Part shown: positions 33,199 to 41,909 of the stretch, one piece after another
Layout of the letters: every line of letters begins with the position of its first letter
Position numbering within the stretch: the first letter of the stretch is position 1
IMG/VR virus record: IMGVR_UViG_3300036823_000134
Span: 1-52,176 of that record
Length of the DNA: 52,176 bases
Source: a virus
Direction: 5' to 3' (one strand)
The notes under the pieces: generated by a model
The model's input: the letters and a program-made list of their open reading frames with translations, nothing else
Told to the model about the DNA's origin: nothing
The model's database searches: none
Program-made: the position numbers and the translations under genes

Positions 33199-35360
33199 GC
33201 GTACACTCCAATGGATGTGTATGTAACTGGATGCTTGCCCAGCTCTTTGATTTCGCCACGCTGTATGAGCGTTTCGAAAAGATTGTTTGCATCGCGTGCA
33301 TTAAGATGATACGCACGCATTAGTTCGCTGCGAGTTACTCCAGGTTGCTTACGTACTGCATCGCGTATTTGATCTAGTCGAACCTCATATGCAGTCGTTC
33401 CTACGCCAGTAAGTACTTCATCAACGTAATCTTTCCAGCCTTGGACATAGGCAATCGCGGAAAGTATATGTTCTAAACCCACACGGACTTTGCTTCCCGC
33501 TTCCGGATGTTGCATGCTTGCTGCGATCAGGATAGCGACACGTAATCCACTCTTGCACAGGCGGTCATAGGTTGGTGTCATGTAGTCCTTGCGATCTGTA
33601 TCCAACGCTAGGACCATCATGTCATGTTCTAGTCTATTGTAACGATCCCATGCTTCAGGCGTTAGTTCAGCCATGAAAGGATTTGTCTCACGAAGCTGAA
33701 CGAAAGTCTTCTTCGTTATAGGATCTTGTGTCACGATTTGTTCCTGCGTTGATGCGTAGCGCGTAATCATCGAACGCATTTCGTCTAGGAGAGATTCCTT
33801 CCCAGTCGTATCGACCTGCGTCGGCGGTCCCATAGGCTTAATGCGACTCGTGTCGCTTTCCGCAGTGATAAAAATGAACCGAGGAATAAAGCCAGAACTA
33901 ACATGCTCCGCAGTAAGAAGCGAACAAACACGATTCTTAATACCTCCGGCGAACAAGATTAGGGTTGGGTCTCTGATCTCGATCGTCTCTTTACGGAGTA
34001 CGCGCTTCTGCATTTTACCGTCGTACAGCTTCGTGAGCATCTCCGCAAAGCCTGCGTAGTAGTCTTTCTTCACCATCTGCTCCAGGAGTCCTGAAAACTC
34101 ATCCCGAAGGAAGATTGATGGGATACCTGCACGTACAGCAAGTCCTCCCAAGAGCCCCTCTAGCGATCCGTCAGTTGCAAGCAAGGGTTCGCCATCGATA
34201 TCGTTGAGCAGGTCCATGGCAATATCCATTGCGGTTGATTTCCGTGTGAGTGTGGTGTCTGCTAGTAACATAAACCAGACGTTCGGCTTTATAATGCCGA
34301 AGGAAGTAGGTAGATGAACCCTCCCACTAAGAAGAGCAGACAAGATAACAAAACCACCAGCCTGGTGATATTGCGTTGCCGCATCGCCCAGACTGCTAGC
34401 CCAATGTATGTAGCGATCAATAAAAGTGTCAGTAGTTCTGTTTTCATATTCCTGATCTGACATCAACCGTGTGGGCTTTGGGATTGACGGTGCCGTGCGC
34501 TTCGCATTGTTCTGGTAGGTAAGGAATCCTCGTACGACATCACTCCAGAGATAAGTGTCCGATCTACTATCGCGTGCATACTTGTTGCATTTTGCTCCGC
34601 GACAAAGAACGAACACTTGCTCTCTAGTCAAATCGGCTTCGAATAGTGCTAGGATAAGGTTCCAGAGCCTACCGCTCCAGTCCTTCTCAGGCACGGTGTC
34701 GTAGAGAATGTGAATCGAATTATTAAATCTGTCATCGTATTCTGTTAGAAGTCCTTCTGCTGTGTCGGTGATTCCTTGTGGATAGGGAAACTTTTCCACT
34801 GCGGTATCGACAGCATCTGGATAGGCAGTAAAGTCTTGGAGACGGTAGGCGCCAGGAACTTCCCATTCCAAAGCAACAATGGGTTTGTCATCGTACTTAT
34901 GGTTCTTGGTATCTGGTACCCGTAGGAGTTGAGTAAGGTCCCAACCTGATCGATCGCATCCTTCGTCTGCATGGTAGTAAGCAATCCGTTTGGCAAGACG
35001 TTCGGCGATCTCACCTTCGATCGGGTCATCAAGTCGCCAATAGCCTTGCCAACGGCCTGGAGAGCTCTGTACCACCAACGAAGGATGGACCAGAAGCTTT
35101 GTAGGGTCACATGTATCGAGATCAGCCCAGATCGCAATGCATCGACTAATTGCATCCTTGCTCCTCTTCTTTCTGTCGAGGAGTTGTGCACAGAAGTATA
35201 CGTCGAAGGTGTCTTTGGAAGTCTCACACAACGCTGATGCCGCTGCGACATCCTGGGGATAATTGAAGTATCTTTCAATCATCCCTTCGCCCCGCTTAAG
35301 GAGCGCAATACACAGGTAGCCGGTTTCGTTACCGAACAGACTCCTAAAGAATCGTTCCAC
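33195..35360 (-). CDS. Primase-helicase
   Basis: 721 residues. The N-terminal ~250 resemble a RepB/primase-polymerase-like domain (RCIAIWADLDTCD with acidic pair, SGWDLTQLLRVPDTKNHKYD). A C-terminal DUF3987-type helicase/ATPase follows, with ADTTLTRKSTAMDIA as a Walker A variant (RKST in place of GKST), FLRDEFSGLLEQM as Walker B and GFIPRFIFI. The end is a winged helix (QPGVTRSELMRAYHLN). It would prime and unwind phage DNA. GTG start follows AAGGGGGTG. The 14-mer repeat lies between the two domains. Confidence 0.75.
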   Translation of the reverse strand: MERFFRSLFGNETGYLCIALLKRGEGMIERYFNYPQDVAAASALCETSKDTFDVYFCAQLLDRKKRSKDAISRCIAIWADLDTCDPTKLLVHPSLVVQSSPGRWQGYWRLDDPIEGEIAERLAKRIAYYHADEGCDRSGWDLTQLLRVPDTKNHKYDDKPIVALEWEVPGAYRLQDFTAYPDAVDTAVEKFPYPQGITDTAEGLLTEYDDRFNNSIHILYDTVPEKDWSGRLWNLILALFEADLTREQVFVLCRGAKCNKYARDSRSDTYLWSDVVRGFLTYQNNAKRTAPSIPKPTRLMSDQEYENRTTDTFIDRYIHWASSLGDAATQYHQAGGFVILSALLSGRVHLPTSFGIIKPNVWFMLLADTTLTRKSTAMDIAMDLLNDIDGEPLLATDGSLEGLLGGLAVRAGIPSIFLRDEFSGLLEQMVKKDYYAGFAEMLTKLYDGKMQKRVLRKETIEIRDPTLILFAGGIKNRVCSLLTAEHVSSGFIPRFIFITAESDTSRIKPMGPPTQVDTTGKESLLDEMRSMITRYASTQEQIVTQDPITKKTFVQLRETNPFMAELTPEAWDRYNRLEHDMMVLALDTDRKDYMTPTYDRLCKSGLRVAILIAASMQHPEAGSKVRVGLEHILSAIAYVQGWKDYVDEVLTGVGTTAYEVRLDQIRDAVRKQPGVTRSELMRAYHLNARDANNLFETLIQRGEIKELGKHPVTYTSIGVYA
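33473..33486 (-). repeat. Dispersed 14-mer, copy 7 (minus strand, one mismatch)
   Basis: Reads CCGTGTGGGTTTAG on the minus strand inside the primase-helicase gene (RVGL). Confidence 0.6.
34467..34480 (+). repeat. Dispersed 14-mer, copy 8 (CCGTGTGGGCTTTG)
   Basis: One mismatch; + strand, so opposite to the primase-helicase that contains it. It falls in the inter-domain linker (PKPTRL). Confidence 0.65.
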
Positions 35361-35395
35361 TACACCCCCTTAAGTCTGCGAGCGAATTGAAGGTA

Positions 35396-35433
35396 CGGCG
35401 CCGGTCGAAGCTCTTCGCATCCGACCGGCGCCG
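35396..35433 (-). terminator. 12-bp GC-rich hairpin between genes
   Basis: CGGCGCCGGTCG pairs perfectly with CGACCGGCGCCG around a 14-nt loop. It lies between the 35447 gene and the primase-helicase. No T-run follows on the minus strand, so it may reduce rather than end transcription, or protect the RNA. Confidence 0.6.
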
Positions 35434-35446
35434 CGATCAGGGTGTA

Positions 35447-35713
35447 TCAGGAACTGCTGGGCGGAGCCTCACTTGGTACAGGATCGCTGCCCGTCTGCGC
35501 CGCCTTGCCCGCGACGTCGGCGAGATCACTTGCGCCTTCCGACCCGAGCTTCTTCGCCTCCTCGAGAGCTTCGTTGGCGTGATTCTTCAGATCGGTCTTG
35601 GCTTCGTCGAGCAGGTTGCCAACGTCGGTCTTGACGTCATCACCTACCTTGCCAGTGACCTTGTGCCAGAGGTCCTCGAAAACCTCTTCGACCTTCTCGA
35701 TCAGGTTTACCAC
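35447..35713 (-). CDS. Small helical protein, unknown
   Basis: 88 residues from GTG 35713 (AGGAAA 8 nt upstream). An amphipathic helical run with heptad-like spacing covers about 5-60 (VEEVFEDLWHKV, LLDEAKTDLKNHANEALEEA), then a Ser/Pro-rich tail. It has the look of phasin-like or scaffolding helices. Family unknown. It follows a perfect 20-bp palindrome at 35735-35754. Confidence 0.6.
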   Translation of the reverse strand: MVNLIEKVEEVFEDLWHKVTGKVGDDVKTDVGNLLDEAKTDLKNHANEALEEAKKLGSEGASDLADVAGKAAQTGSDPVPSEAPPSSS

Positions 35714-35744
35714 AATTATTTCCTTTCCTATCTTCCCTGATCGA

Positions 35745-36254
35745 TCAGGGAAGCAGTGCCGACTCCCCTGCAGCGGGAGTCTTGCCAGTATATTCCAGGT
35801 AACCCTTGATCTCGTTCCTGGCATCGTACTGGCCGCTTTCGGGCTTGATGCGAACCTTGCCGATCACGTGCTGGCCGATCAGCGACTGAGTAGTTGGTAG
35901 CTTGAAGCTACCCTCCTCGATGTCATTGCCGAGCGCCTTCATGAGCTGGCTGAGAGTGTACAGTGCACCGTTGAAGAGCATGCAGTTGTCCCAGACCTTA
36001 CGGCCGTCGTAAGGACCTTCCTGTACCGTAAGCGTTAGCTTCCAGTACGGCTTGCCAGGGTTCTTGCTCTCCGGGCCACAGCGCGCAACTTCTGCGTCAG
36101 TGATCACGAGATGGTAGTTGCCACGCGGGAAGGGGTCGAGCGCCTTGCTCTCCGCTTCCTTGTCAGTGAAGTTGACCCTCAGTTCGTCTGCACCCAGGTC
36201 GGGGTCGACCTCGTTCGAGAAGTCGTCAGGCATTGCGTCTTCGAAGTCAGGCAT
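35745..36254 (-). CDS. DUF669-like putative single-strand DNA-binding protein
   Basis: 169 residues from ATG 36254 (a longer upstream frame overlaps the recombinase gene). FPRGNYHLVITDAEVARCG, PYWKLTLTVQEGPYDGRKVWDNCML and TLSQLMKALG match the DUF669/ssDNA-binding-like pattern next to recombination ATPases. The C-terminal part continues with a GYLEYTG strand. It would coat ssDNA for the neighbouring Sak4-like ATPase. Stop lies in a palindrome. Confidence 0.65.
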   Translation of the reverse strand: MPDFEDAMPDDFSNEVDPDLGADELRVNFTDKEAESKALDPFPRGNYHLVITDAEVARCGPESKNPGKPYWKLTLTVQEGPYDGRKVWDNCMLFNGALYTLSQLMKALGNDIEEGSFKLPTTQSLIGQHVIGKVRIKPESGQYDARNEIKGYLEYTGKTPAAGESALLP

Positions 36255-37011
36255 TTTCAGTTTCTCCGTTGATGAGTTTCCAAATAGTGGACATAGTTGG
36301 ATTGGCGAGAACCATTGGAAGCTTCGCCGTACGATCCTTGGCTGTGAACTGATCCGTGGATCCGGTGAGCAGCATGCGCGTCTGAACGCCATCGACGTCC
36401 TTGACGTACATGTATGTCACGATGTCCAGGAAGGCCGTAATCTCTCCAGAGAGCTTGCCGGAAAGAGAAGGCAACCTAGTTGTGACACCTGTCTTCTCGT
36501 TCTTCTTGTCCATTGCTAGACAAGTGAATAAGGTGTTCATGGGGAGATCTCGAAATGCACGAATGTACTTGCGCATCTGTTCTAGATTCTTACCCCACTC
36601 ACGCATGCCTGGAATGTCAGGGTCGAGATCGGGTCGACTTTTGACTAGCTCGATCATGACATTGGACATGTTGAACTTCTGCATCTCGTTGGCTGAGTCG
36701 ACTACTGCTGTAGTGTACCCGTGACTCGTACCCTTGAGGCCTTCGTAGACCTCTCTGATTTGCGCGAAGCTAGTAATGCGAACGGTATCGATGTTAGGAT
36801 ACAAGTCCCTGATCGACATTGTTCCGCCTTCGATGTCCAGGAAGATGATCTTGCGAAAATCCGGAACCTCATCGGCGGAGCCTAACAGTCGCGTCTTACC
36901 GACACCACTGTCACCGTATACCATCATGTTGATTGTACTGATTGCCTGACCGGACTTGATCAGAGGCAAGCCAGCAAATCGCTTTGCAGGTGTAAGAACT
37001 AGGTCAGACAC
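36247..37011 (-). CDS. Sak4-like recombination ATPase
   Basis: 254 residues of the AAA_24/Sak4 type: Walker A YGDSGVGKTR near 32-41, IIFLDIEGG near 54-62, AVVDSANEM near 100 and LFTCLAMDKK. It is RecA-like and takes part in single-strand annealing or strand exchange during replication. GTG start overlaps the nuclease stop. A Cas4-like nuclease and ssDNA-binding-like protein are its neighbours, forming a recombination set. Confidence 0.8.
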   Translation of the reverse strand: MSDLVLTPAKRFAGLPLIKSGQAISTINMMVYGDSGVGKTRLLGSADEVPDFRKIIFLDIEGGTMSIRDLYPNIDTVRITSFAQIREVYEGLKGTSHGYTTAVVDSANEMQKFNMSNVMIELVKSRPDLDPDIPGMREWGKNLEQMRKYIRAFRDLPMNTLFTCLAMDKKNEKTGVTTRLPSLSGKLSGEITAFLDIVTYMYVKDVDGVQTRMLLTGSTDQFTAKDRTAKLPMVLANPTMSTIWKLINGETENA

Positions 37012-38305
37012 CCGTAGCCCTCCTGTCAGTCGACATGGGCTCTTGTTCCCAGTAGTGATATTCCTTCTTGTCGAACAACGTAGCCAATGTATATGCTACG
37101 TCCCCTTGGCTATTCGCCTCGAGACATGGTTGCCTGAACGCACAGTTCTGGCAATTGAATCGACCTGGGTTCGGGTAGATCTTCAGATCGGGATCAACCT
37201 GATCAGAGGCTTCATCCCAGATGACCTTGCCCGATTGGTCAAGCTCACGTTCGTTTCGGTAAATCTGGAAGCGGTGGTAGAAGTGTTCGTTGCGTTCCTT
37301 GAGCTGTTCGATAAACTCTTTGTAGAGTCCGTCGCCGTAGGCCTCAGGATCAAGCTCACGTACAGTCCGCTCGTAGATCTCTGCAGTGGTGTCAATATCC
37401 TTATTGACACTGAAGAGCCGTCCGAGCCGCCTTCGCGTCATCGGTTCTGGCTCTATCGGGAATGCCTTCTTCAGTTCGTGATACAGAAAGCCTGCAATGT
37501 TGTAGCCCAATGACCGCAATGCATAGCAGTAGCGAGTGATCTGATCATCCAGAAGAAGAAACTCTTCCTGATCGACACTCAGCTGCGCTGCCGTCTTCCA
37601 GTCTACTATCCAGACCCTACCGTCAGGCCCTTCCACGACACAGTCGATGCGACCGCCGTAAGTAACAGGAAGACCCTTCCAGTCCAAGTAAGCCTGGCGG
37701 TAATAGTCCTTACCTACGCAATGGCGAGCGTATCGGTCCCAGCAGTTGGTACACTTACACCAGAGGATATCATCGACAGCTTGTGCTTTCTGTTCCAGGA
37801 TCGCCTGAATGGTGTCGTTGTCCGGGATGGTCTCGTAGGGGTCAATGATCGGAATCTCGAACTTGACCTCAACAAGGATTGGCCTGAAGCCGTTTTCCTT
37901 GTCCTTACGTCGACCTGTCTTGACGCAATTTTCCAACATCCCTCTGCCGAGCCACTTGCGTTCACGGTAGTCAGCGAGCACTTCAGGATCGGCTGCACCG
38001 AAGGCTTCTTCGTATTTATTGAACTGTGCGTCGCATATCCTGAAGAACGTAACAATTGCCAGTTGGAGAACTACATCTTCTGGCTTGTTCCAGAGTTCAG
38101 GGTCGTACAGCACTTCCATCGCCTTGTGAAAGGCGACGCCGAACTCTAGCGGCTTAACAGTTACCTTCGGGTAGTAGAGTTCCTGCGTGAGCCAGCTCCA
38201 GCGACGTCTGCACCCGCGGAAGCTCTTCGATCCTGAAGTATGTATCGAGTGCGTAAGATCCGCCTCGATGTAAGCATTAATGTTAGGCAACATTGCAGTA
38301 TCCAC
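37004..38305 (-). CDS. Cas4/RecB-like PD-(D/E)XK nuclease with Fe-S cysteines
   Basis: 433 residues. SKSFRGCRRRWSW near 26-38 has the first cysteine, GVAFHKAMEVLYD the conserved His, GGRIDCVVEG...VDWKTAA the catalytic GxxD and DxK pair (near 215-240), and CQNCAFRQPC near 390-400 the cysteine triad of a 4Fe-4S site. This is the Cas4/AddB/RecB exonuclease pattern. First gene of the replication operon, with promoter 38331-38359 upstream. Confidence 0.8.
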   Translation of the reverse strand: MDTAMLPNINAYIEADLTHSIHTSGSKSFRGCRRRWSWLTQELYYPKVTVKPLEFGVAFHKAMEVLYDPELWNKPEDVVLQLAIVTFFRICDAQFNKYEEAFGAADPEVLADYRERKWLGRGMLENCVKTGRRKDKENGFRPILVEVKFEIPIIDPYETIPDNDTIQAILEQKAQAVDDILWCKCTNCWDRYARHCVGKDYYRQAYLDWKGLPVTYGGRIDCVVEGPDGRVWIVDWKTAAQLSVDQEEFLLLDDQITRYCYALRSLGYNIAGFLYHELKKAFPIEPEPMTRRRLGRLFSVNKDIDTTAEIYERTVRELDPEAYGDGLYKEFIEQLKERNEHFYHRFQIYRNERELDQSGKVIWDEASDQVDPDLKIYPNPGRFNCQNCAFRQPCLEANSQGDVAYTLATLFDKKEYHYWEQEPMSTDRRATGV

Positions 38306-38330
38306 TTCTTCCTGTGGCTGCTTCTATATA

Positions 38331-38359
38331 AGTATATAGTATTCAATCTTAGAAATCAA
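38331..38359 (-). promoter_or_regulatory. Minus-strand promoter for the nuclease operon
   Basis: TTGATT (38359-38354), 17 bp, TATACT (38336-38331), about 26 bp before the nuclease start. Same design as the other early promoters. Confidence 0.65.
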
Positions 38360-38832
38360 GGGAAAGCTTTTGCTATCGCATTTACAAAAGACTCAGGAAG
38401 TAGTTTTTCCCTATTGATCTTGTCACGCTTACGCAGCTCGATGATCAATGGCTGTTCTTCGAACCATTCCTCGTCGCGCTGTTCCAGCAGACGGTCAGCG
38501 ATATCATCGAGAGCGTCCTGGGCCATCTCACCACCATCGTGATGTACGGCAATCATGCACCACTTGTTTTCGTCCATGAACTTGAGCGTCTTCCGCTTCT
38601 TCCAGAGGTAGTTTAGTACATTGGAGATATACTGGGGTTCCATGTCTCTGATGCGAATCTTCCGACCAGTAATGTCGTACCAGAACTCAGCCTGTTGCAA
38701 TGTGTCTGCACGTATCTTACCTTCACGTGCTTTCATTGAATTAGTTTTCATTCTCTGACTTTCTAGTGAGCGAATATTGCTATCATCAGTGCGAACCATA
38801 TTAACATGAAACATGTCATTAAACATGTCCAA
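38356..38832 (-). CDS. Unknown helical protein
   Basis: 158 residues if started at the TTG near 38832; starts at ATG 38826, 38799 or 38751 are equally possible, as no clear ribosome site is visible. The middle (WYDITGRKIRIRDMEPQYISNVLNYLWKKRK) is conserved-looking. Charged, helical C-terminus. Family unknown. Its stop overlaps the nuclease promoter. Confidence 0.55.
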   Translation of the reverse strand: MDMFNDMFHVNMVRTDDSNIRSLESQRMKTNSMKAREGKIRADTLQQAEFWYDITGRKIRIRDMEPQYISNVLNYLWKKRKTLKFMDENKWCMIAVHHDGGEMAQDALDDIADRLLEQRDEEWFEEQPLIIELRKRDKINREKLLPESFVNAIAKAFP

Positions 38833-39287
38833 CTTGTGAGGGGCAGCTCCCCGACTCTACGCCAGACTCTACGCCAACTGACTTTCGACCGTGTGGGTTT
38901 TGGGTAGAGCCAGTTCATCAGTTCTGCGAAGCGTTCCTCGTCTACCCAATCCCAATCAGGGTGAAGATGTTCCATCCAGGACCGGAATGCTGCCTTCTCA
39001 TCTTTATTATCCGTATACTTGAAATGAGGGTAATAAAATTCGGACTTTTTACCGCAGTTGCACCGCCACAGCATGCCGTTGAAGCCTTTTGGCTGAAAGA
39101 GTTTATACTCCCAGTCAGGACTGCAGCGAGGGGTGGTTCTTATGATCAGGCCCTCGATATTCGGGAGCTGATTCCGATATTGGAAGTAGGTTGGTCCCAA
39201 GGGCTGTGTACCAGGCATCTCCACGTGCCCATCCTGCTCCTGGTTTGTGGCAGATTGTGCAGACCCACCATCCAAACTTTCGTCCAC
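38763..39287 (-). CDS. Unknown protein, start uncertain
   Basis: 174 residues from the longest start, but the first ~57 overlap the previous gene, so the true start may lie further downstream. A CNCGKKSEFYYPHFKY segment has a partial zinc-ribbon look. The last 25 residues form a hydrophobic helix (CLMTCFMLIWFALMIAIFAH), perhaps a membrane anchor. The 14-mer copy 9 lies in it. Function unknown. Confidence 0.5.
   Translation of the reverse strand: MDESLDGGSAQSATNQEQDGHVEMPGTQPLGPTYFQYRNQLPNIEGLIIRTTPRCSPDWEYKLFQPKGFNGMLWRCNCGKKSEFYYPHFKYTDNKDEKAAFRSWMEHLHPDWDWVDEERFAELMNWLYPKPTRSKVSWRRVWRRVGELPLTSWTCLMTCFMLIWFALMIAIFAH
38889..38902 (+). repeat. Dispersed 14-mer, copy 9 (exact)
   Basis: Exact consensus on the + strand, opposite to transcription, inside the 38763-39287 gene (PKPTRS). 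Confidence 0.8.
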
Positions 39288-39513
39288 GAGTCCATCCTCT
39301 CTGCTTCATGTTACTTGCCTTGACATCACTGTTAATACCACACTTACAAAACATCGTCGGCATCTTCCACATGCCTCGAACGTACGTGGTGATCGGAATT
39401 ATGTGTCCGACTTTGTCACTATCGAAGCCGTGCTCGGAAGCATTCTGCATACCGTCAACGAAGTCGAGAGCATCTTGATCACTCTCGAATGCTAGTAGTA
39501 TGTATCTAGCCAC
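39115..39513 (-). CDS. Zinc-ribbon-like small protein, unknown
   Basis: 132 residues from GTG 39513. The first 45 (VARYILLAFESDQDALDFVDG) are alpha/beta. A four-cysteine zinc ribbon follows: CKCG, then WWVCTICHKPG. The stop codon overlaps the following gene in another frame. Family unknown; may bind nucleic acid. Confidence 0.5.
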   Translation of the reverse strand: MARYILLAFESDQDALDFVDGMQNASEHGFDSDKVGHIIPITTYVRGMWKMPTMFCKCGINSDVKASNMKQRGWTRGRKFGWWVCTICHKPGAGWARGDAWYTALGTNLLPISESAPEYRGPDHKNHPSLQS

Positions 39514-39772
39514 GTCCCAGGATCTCCTCTCGCATCGCAGGGTCAACTCGATCGAGGTTGACCAGGCGCACATCCTTGTGCTGACAGTCACAGAACGAAG
39601 CTGCGTCCTCTTCCTGTAGCCTGAGAAGCTCCACGTCGTACGGTGTACCAATGGTAACGTCCTGAGCTAGAACTACCTGTGCACTCTTACATCCGGCCTG
39701 AGCATGTGCAATGAGGCCGAGGAGTTCGACGTCGGCAGCACGGCGGCAATCTTTGCAGATCAAAACCCACAC
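39506..39772 (-). CDS. Small protein, unknown
   Basis: 88 residues, starting at a GTG inside the 14-mer repeat (GTGTGGGTTTTG is read MWVL). Two CxxC-type pairs (ICKDC and CDC near 60) hint at metal binding. Ribosome site lies outside the repeat and is weak. Function unknown. Confidence 0.5.
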   Translation of the reverse strand: MWVLICKDCRRAADVELLGLIAHAQAGCKSAQVVLAQDVTIGTPYDVELLRLQEEDAASFCDCQHKDVRLVNLDRVDPAMREEILGRG

Positions 39773-39774
39773 GA
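39761..39774 (-). repeat. Dispersed 14-mer, copy 10 (TCGTGTGGGTTTTG, minus strand)
   Basis: One mismatch. It contains the GTG start codon of the 39506-39772 gene. Confidence 0.75.
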
Positions 39775-39790
39775 CCTTAGGTTGCAGTTA

Positions 39791-40075
39791 TCAGATTAGA
39801 CCTAGCTTTTGCAATTCCTGGAGACCCTGCACGAACTCGTGCACAAGTGTGACTACAGAAGTTGCTTGCAGCGCGGCAGAGATCTTCACTTGTTCGTGCG
39901 TATTGTTCTTGAAGCCTTCCATGTCGATGATGAAGATCGGTTCCGGCGGGTGAAGTTCGTGACACGAATCGCACGCATGTGGCTCACCCATGCCCATGAT
40001 TAAGGAAAAGCCTTCGATCAGGATAGTCTCCTGTCCAACAGCGAAGAGGTCACCTGGCCTCATCTCATGACTCAT
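39791..40075 (-). CDS. Small protein with CxxC/His cluster, unknown
   Basis: 94 residues from ATG 40075, which overlaps the helicase TGA by one base. The segment EPHACDSCHELHPPEP has a Cys/His arrangement that could bind zinc. The remainder is alpha/beta. Translationally coupled to the helicase. Confidence 0.6.
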   Translation of the reverse strand: MSHEMRPGDLFAVGQETILIEGFSLIMGMGEPHACDSCHELHPPEPIFIIDMEGFKNNTHEQVKISAALQATSVVTLVHEFVQGLQELQKLGLI

Positions 40076-41577
40076 CAGATCTCCCCAAGGAGTTGTCGAA
40101 TCGTCTTCCACTTCAGTGCTATCTGTTGGAGTCGGCCGCGGTCAACAGTGTTCGTAGCGACGAGGTCGATGATGTGTACAGCGTTTTTCTGACCAACTCG
40201 GTGACAGCGATCTTCCGCTTGACGGTTTTTCGAAGGCGACCAGTCACGGTCAGTGAATACCATTGTGCGTGCTCGTGTGAGTGTAATTCCTTCTCCACCC
40301 GCACGGATTGTTCCTGCAAAGATTCGTATGGTGCCGAGTTGGAAGTCTCGTACTATAGCATCTCGAATCGGCTTCGGAGTGTCTCCAGTGTACACCCCAT
40401 GACTGATTTCCGATCGTACGAGGCGCTCAGCGAGTAGGTTGATAACCTGTTTGAATTGCGAAAAGACAACGATGCTCTCATTGGGGTTGTCCTCAATGAT
40501 TTGCATTAGGGTGTCCAGCTTGGAGCTGGGCTCGACCATTCGGTATACCTTGATGGGCACCTTGTACGGTTGTCCAACTTCTATCATGTTACCTTGACGC
40601 GCTGCGACTCGTACGTCAGCTTCGTTGTAGTGCTGCGTCTTGAAGCCGTCAACCAAGTCCATGTGTGTCAGAGCAAACTGTTGCAGCCTCATCAGTCTGC
40701 TAATAGCTACTGGAGCTGCAAGTGGTTTGTCTTCGTTCTCTCCGACCCAGGCAAGCATCTTCGACTTCATGTCGTTGTATGCCTTACGCTGCTTAGGACT
40801 GAGTTGAATATGGTACTCGGTGTACTGCTTGTCAGGCAGCTCTGGAAGGACTTGGTCCTTCATCCGCCTGATGTAGAACGGTTTGATATCATTCAGGAAC
40901 TGTGGAACGTTCTTTACACCCTTGACGATACGATAGCCACCCTTGGGATGTGTATCCCAGAGAATGTGCTCGTTGTAGAATCGCCAGTACGAAGTGTACT
41001 TCTTCGGCCACAACCAGTTGAGGATCGACCAGATGTCGTGCGGCTTATCCTCTGCTGGCGTACCCGTACATGCTGTCTTGTTGTCGGCACGAATGCGCTT
41101 GAGTGCCTGAGTCATCTGTGCTTTACGATTCTTTGCACGGTGTGCCTCGTCGGCAATCACGTGGAACCACTGACGCTTGTTCAGGCCAGGCATCAGTCGT
41201 AGTGAATCCCAGTGCACGATGTACACGTCGACGTTCTGCTTGAAGAGGTCATTGCGATCCTTGGGGTCAAGAACCGCAACAGTTAGTTCAGGTGCCCACT
41301 CTGCGAAGTGCTCTCGCCAAACGTCCAGGACGCTAAGAGGTGCTACGACTAGAGTTCGCTTCTTAGCTGCCGGAGTCTGTTGGCGCTTTATCTTGTCCAA
41401 GAGAACGGCCTCGACTGTTTTCCCAAGTCCCATATCGTCGCCGATTAGTACGTTTGCTACCTTGGTCATCCGTTCCACGCACTGCACTTGGAACGGGAAC
41501 GCAATCTTCCCGGTTCTCGATGTTAACTGCGACTTCGTAATGCCTGATGTTGCACCACGGGAAAACAATGCGATCAC
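40075..41577 (-). CDS. SNF2-family DEAD-like helicase
   Basis: About 500 residues from the putative GTG 41577. Helicase motifs: GDDMGLGKT (I), IADEAHRAKN (II), CTGTPAED (III), SIVVFSQF (IV), RAGGEGITLTRA (V) and EDRCHRVGQ (VI). The true N-terminus is unclear: the frame continues upstream to 41673, overlapping the 41363 ORF in another frame by over 200 bp. Family members remodel or unwind DNA during replication. Confidence 0.75.
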   Translation of the reverse strand: MIALFSRGATSGITKSQLTSRTGKIAFPFQVQCVERMTKVANVLIGDDMGLGKTVEAVLLDKIKRQQTPAAKKRTLVVAPLSVLDVWREHFAEWAPELTVAVLDPKDRNDLFKQNVDVYIVHWDSLRLMPGLNKRQWFHVIADEAHRAKNRKAQMTQALKRIRADNKTACTGTPAEDKPHDIWSILNWLWPKKYTSYWRFYNEHILWDTHPKGGYRIVKGVKNVPQFLNDIKPFYIRRMKDQVLPELPDKQYTEYHIQLSPKQRKAYNDMKSKMLAWVGENEDKPLAAPVAISRLMRLQQFALTHMDLVDGFKTQHYNEADVRVAARQGNMIEVGQPYKVPIKVYRMVEPSSKLDTLMQIIEDNPNESIVVFSQFKQVINLLAERLVRSEISHGVYTGDTPKPIRDAIVRDFQLGTIRIFAGTIRAGGEGITLTRARTMVFTDRDWSPSKNRQAEDRCHRVGQKNAVHIIDLVATNTVDRGRLQQIALKWKTIRQLLGEI

Positions 41578-41707
41578 CCCACTCGGGCGTGTTAGGACGA
41601 ATAATGAGACCAATCGGTGCTGGTCGCCAAGAGTAATACTTGACGCCCCCGACCGTGTATGCGAGCGTCTCACCGTCCATGAAGACGATTGTTAGTTCAG
41701 CCGACAT
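41363..41707 (-). CDS. Small beta-rich protein overlapping the helicase
   Basis: 114 residues, of which the first ~68 (VFMDGETLAYTVGGVKYYSW, then FPWCNIRHYEV) look like a real beta-rich protein, and the last ~45 read through the helicase N-terminal region in another frame. It may be a separate gene with a long overlap, or the true 5' part of the helicase joined by a +1 frameshift near 41515-41525. See findings. Confidence 0.5.
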   Translation of the reverse strand: MSAELTIVFMDGETLAYTVGGVKYYSWRPAPIGLIIRPNTPEWGDRIVFPWCNIRHYEVAVNIENREDCVPVPSAVRGTDDQGSKRTNRRRYGTWENSRGRSLGQDKAPTDSGS

Positions 41708-41909
41708 CTTCGACCTTCACTTCTGCACTACCCTTGACAACGTCGTCGATCTCGATCCCGATTTCGTTGCCATCCAGGTAGTAGAAGTACTCACCTTCAT
41801 TCAAGTCTTCCTTGAGGAGAGCCAGCTTCTCGTTCAGCCTCTTGGTCATCTCGGTCGGCTCGAGATCGGAGCTCACTACGAAGGTGATCGTGATTCGCTT
41901 GTCAGCCAT
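41697..41909 (-). CDS. Small alpha/beta protein, unknown
   Basis: 70 residues from ATG 41909. Pattern beta-alpha-beta (KRITITFVVSSDLEPTE, then LLKEDLNEG). Short overlaps on both sides show operon coupling. Family unknown. Confidence 0.6.
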   Translation of the reverse strand: MADKRITITFVVSSDLEPTEMTKRLNEKLALLKEDLNEGEYFYYLDGNEIGIEIDDVVKGSAEVKVEDVG

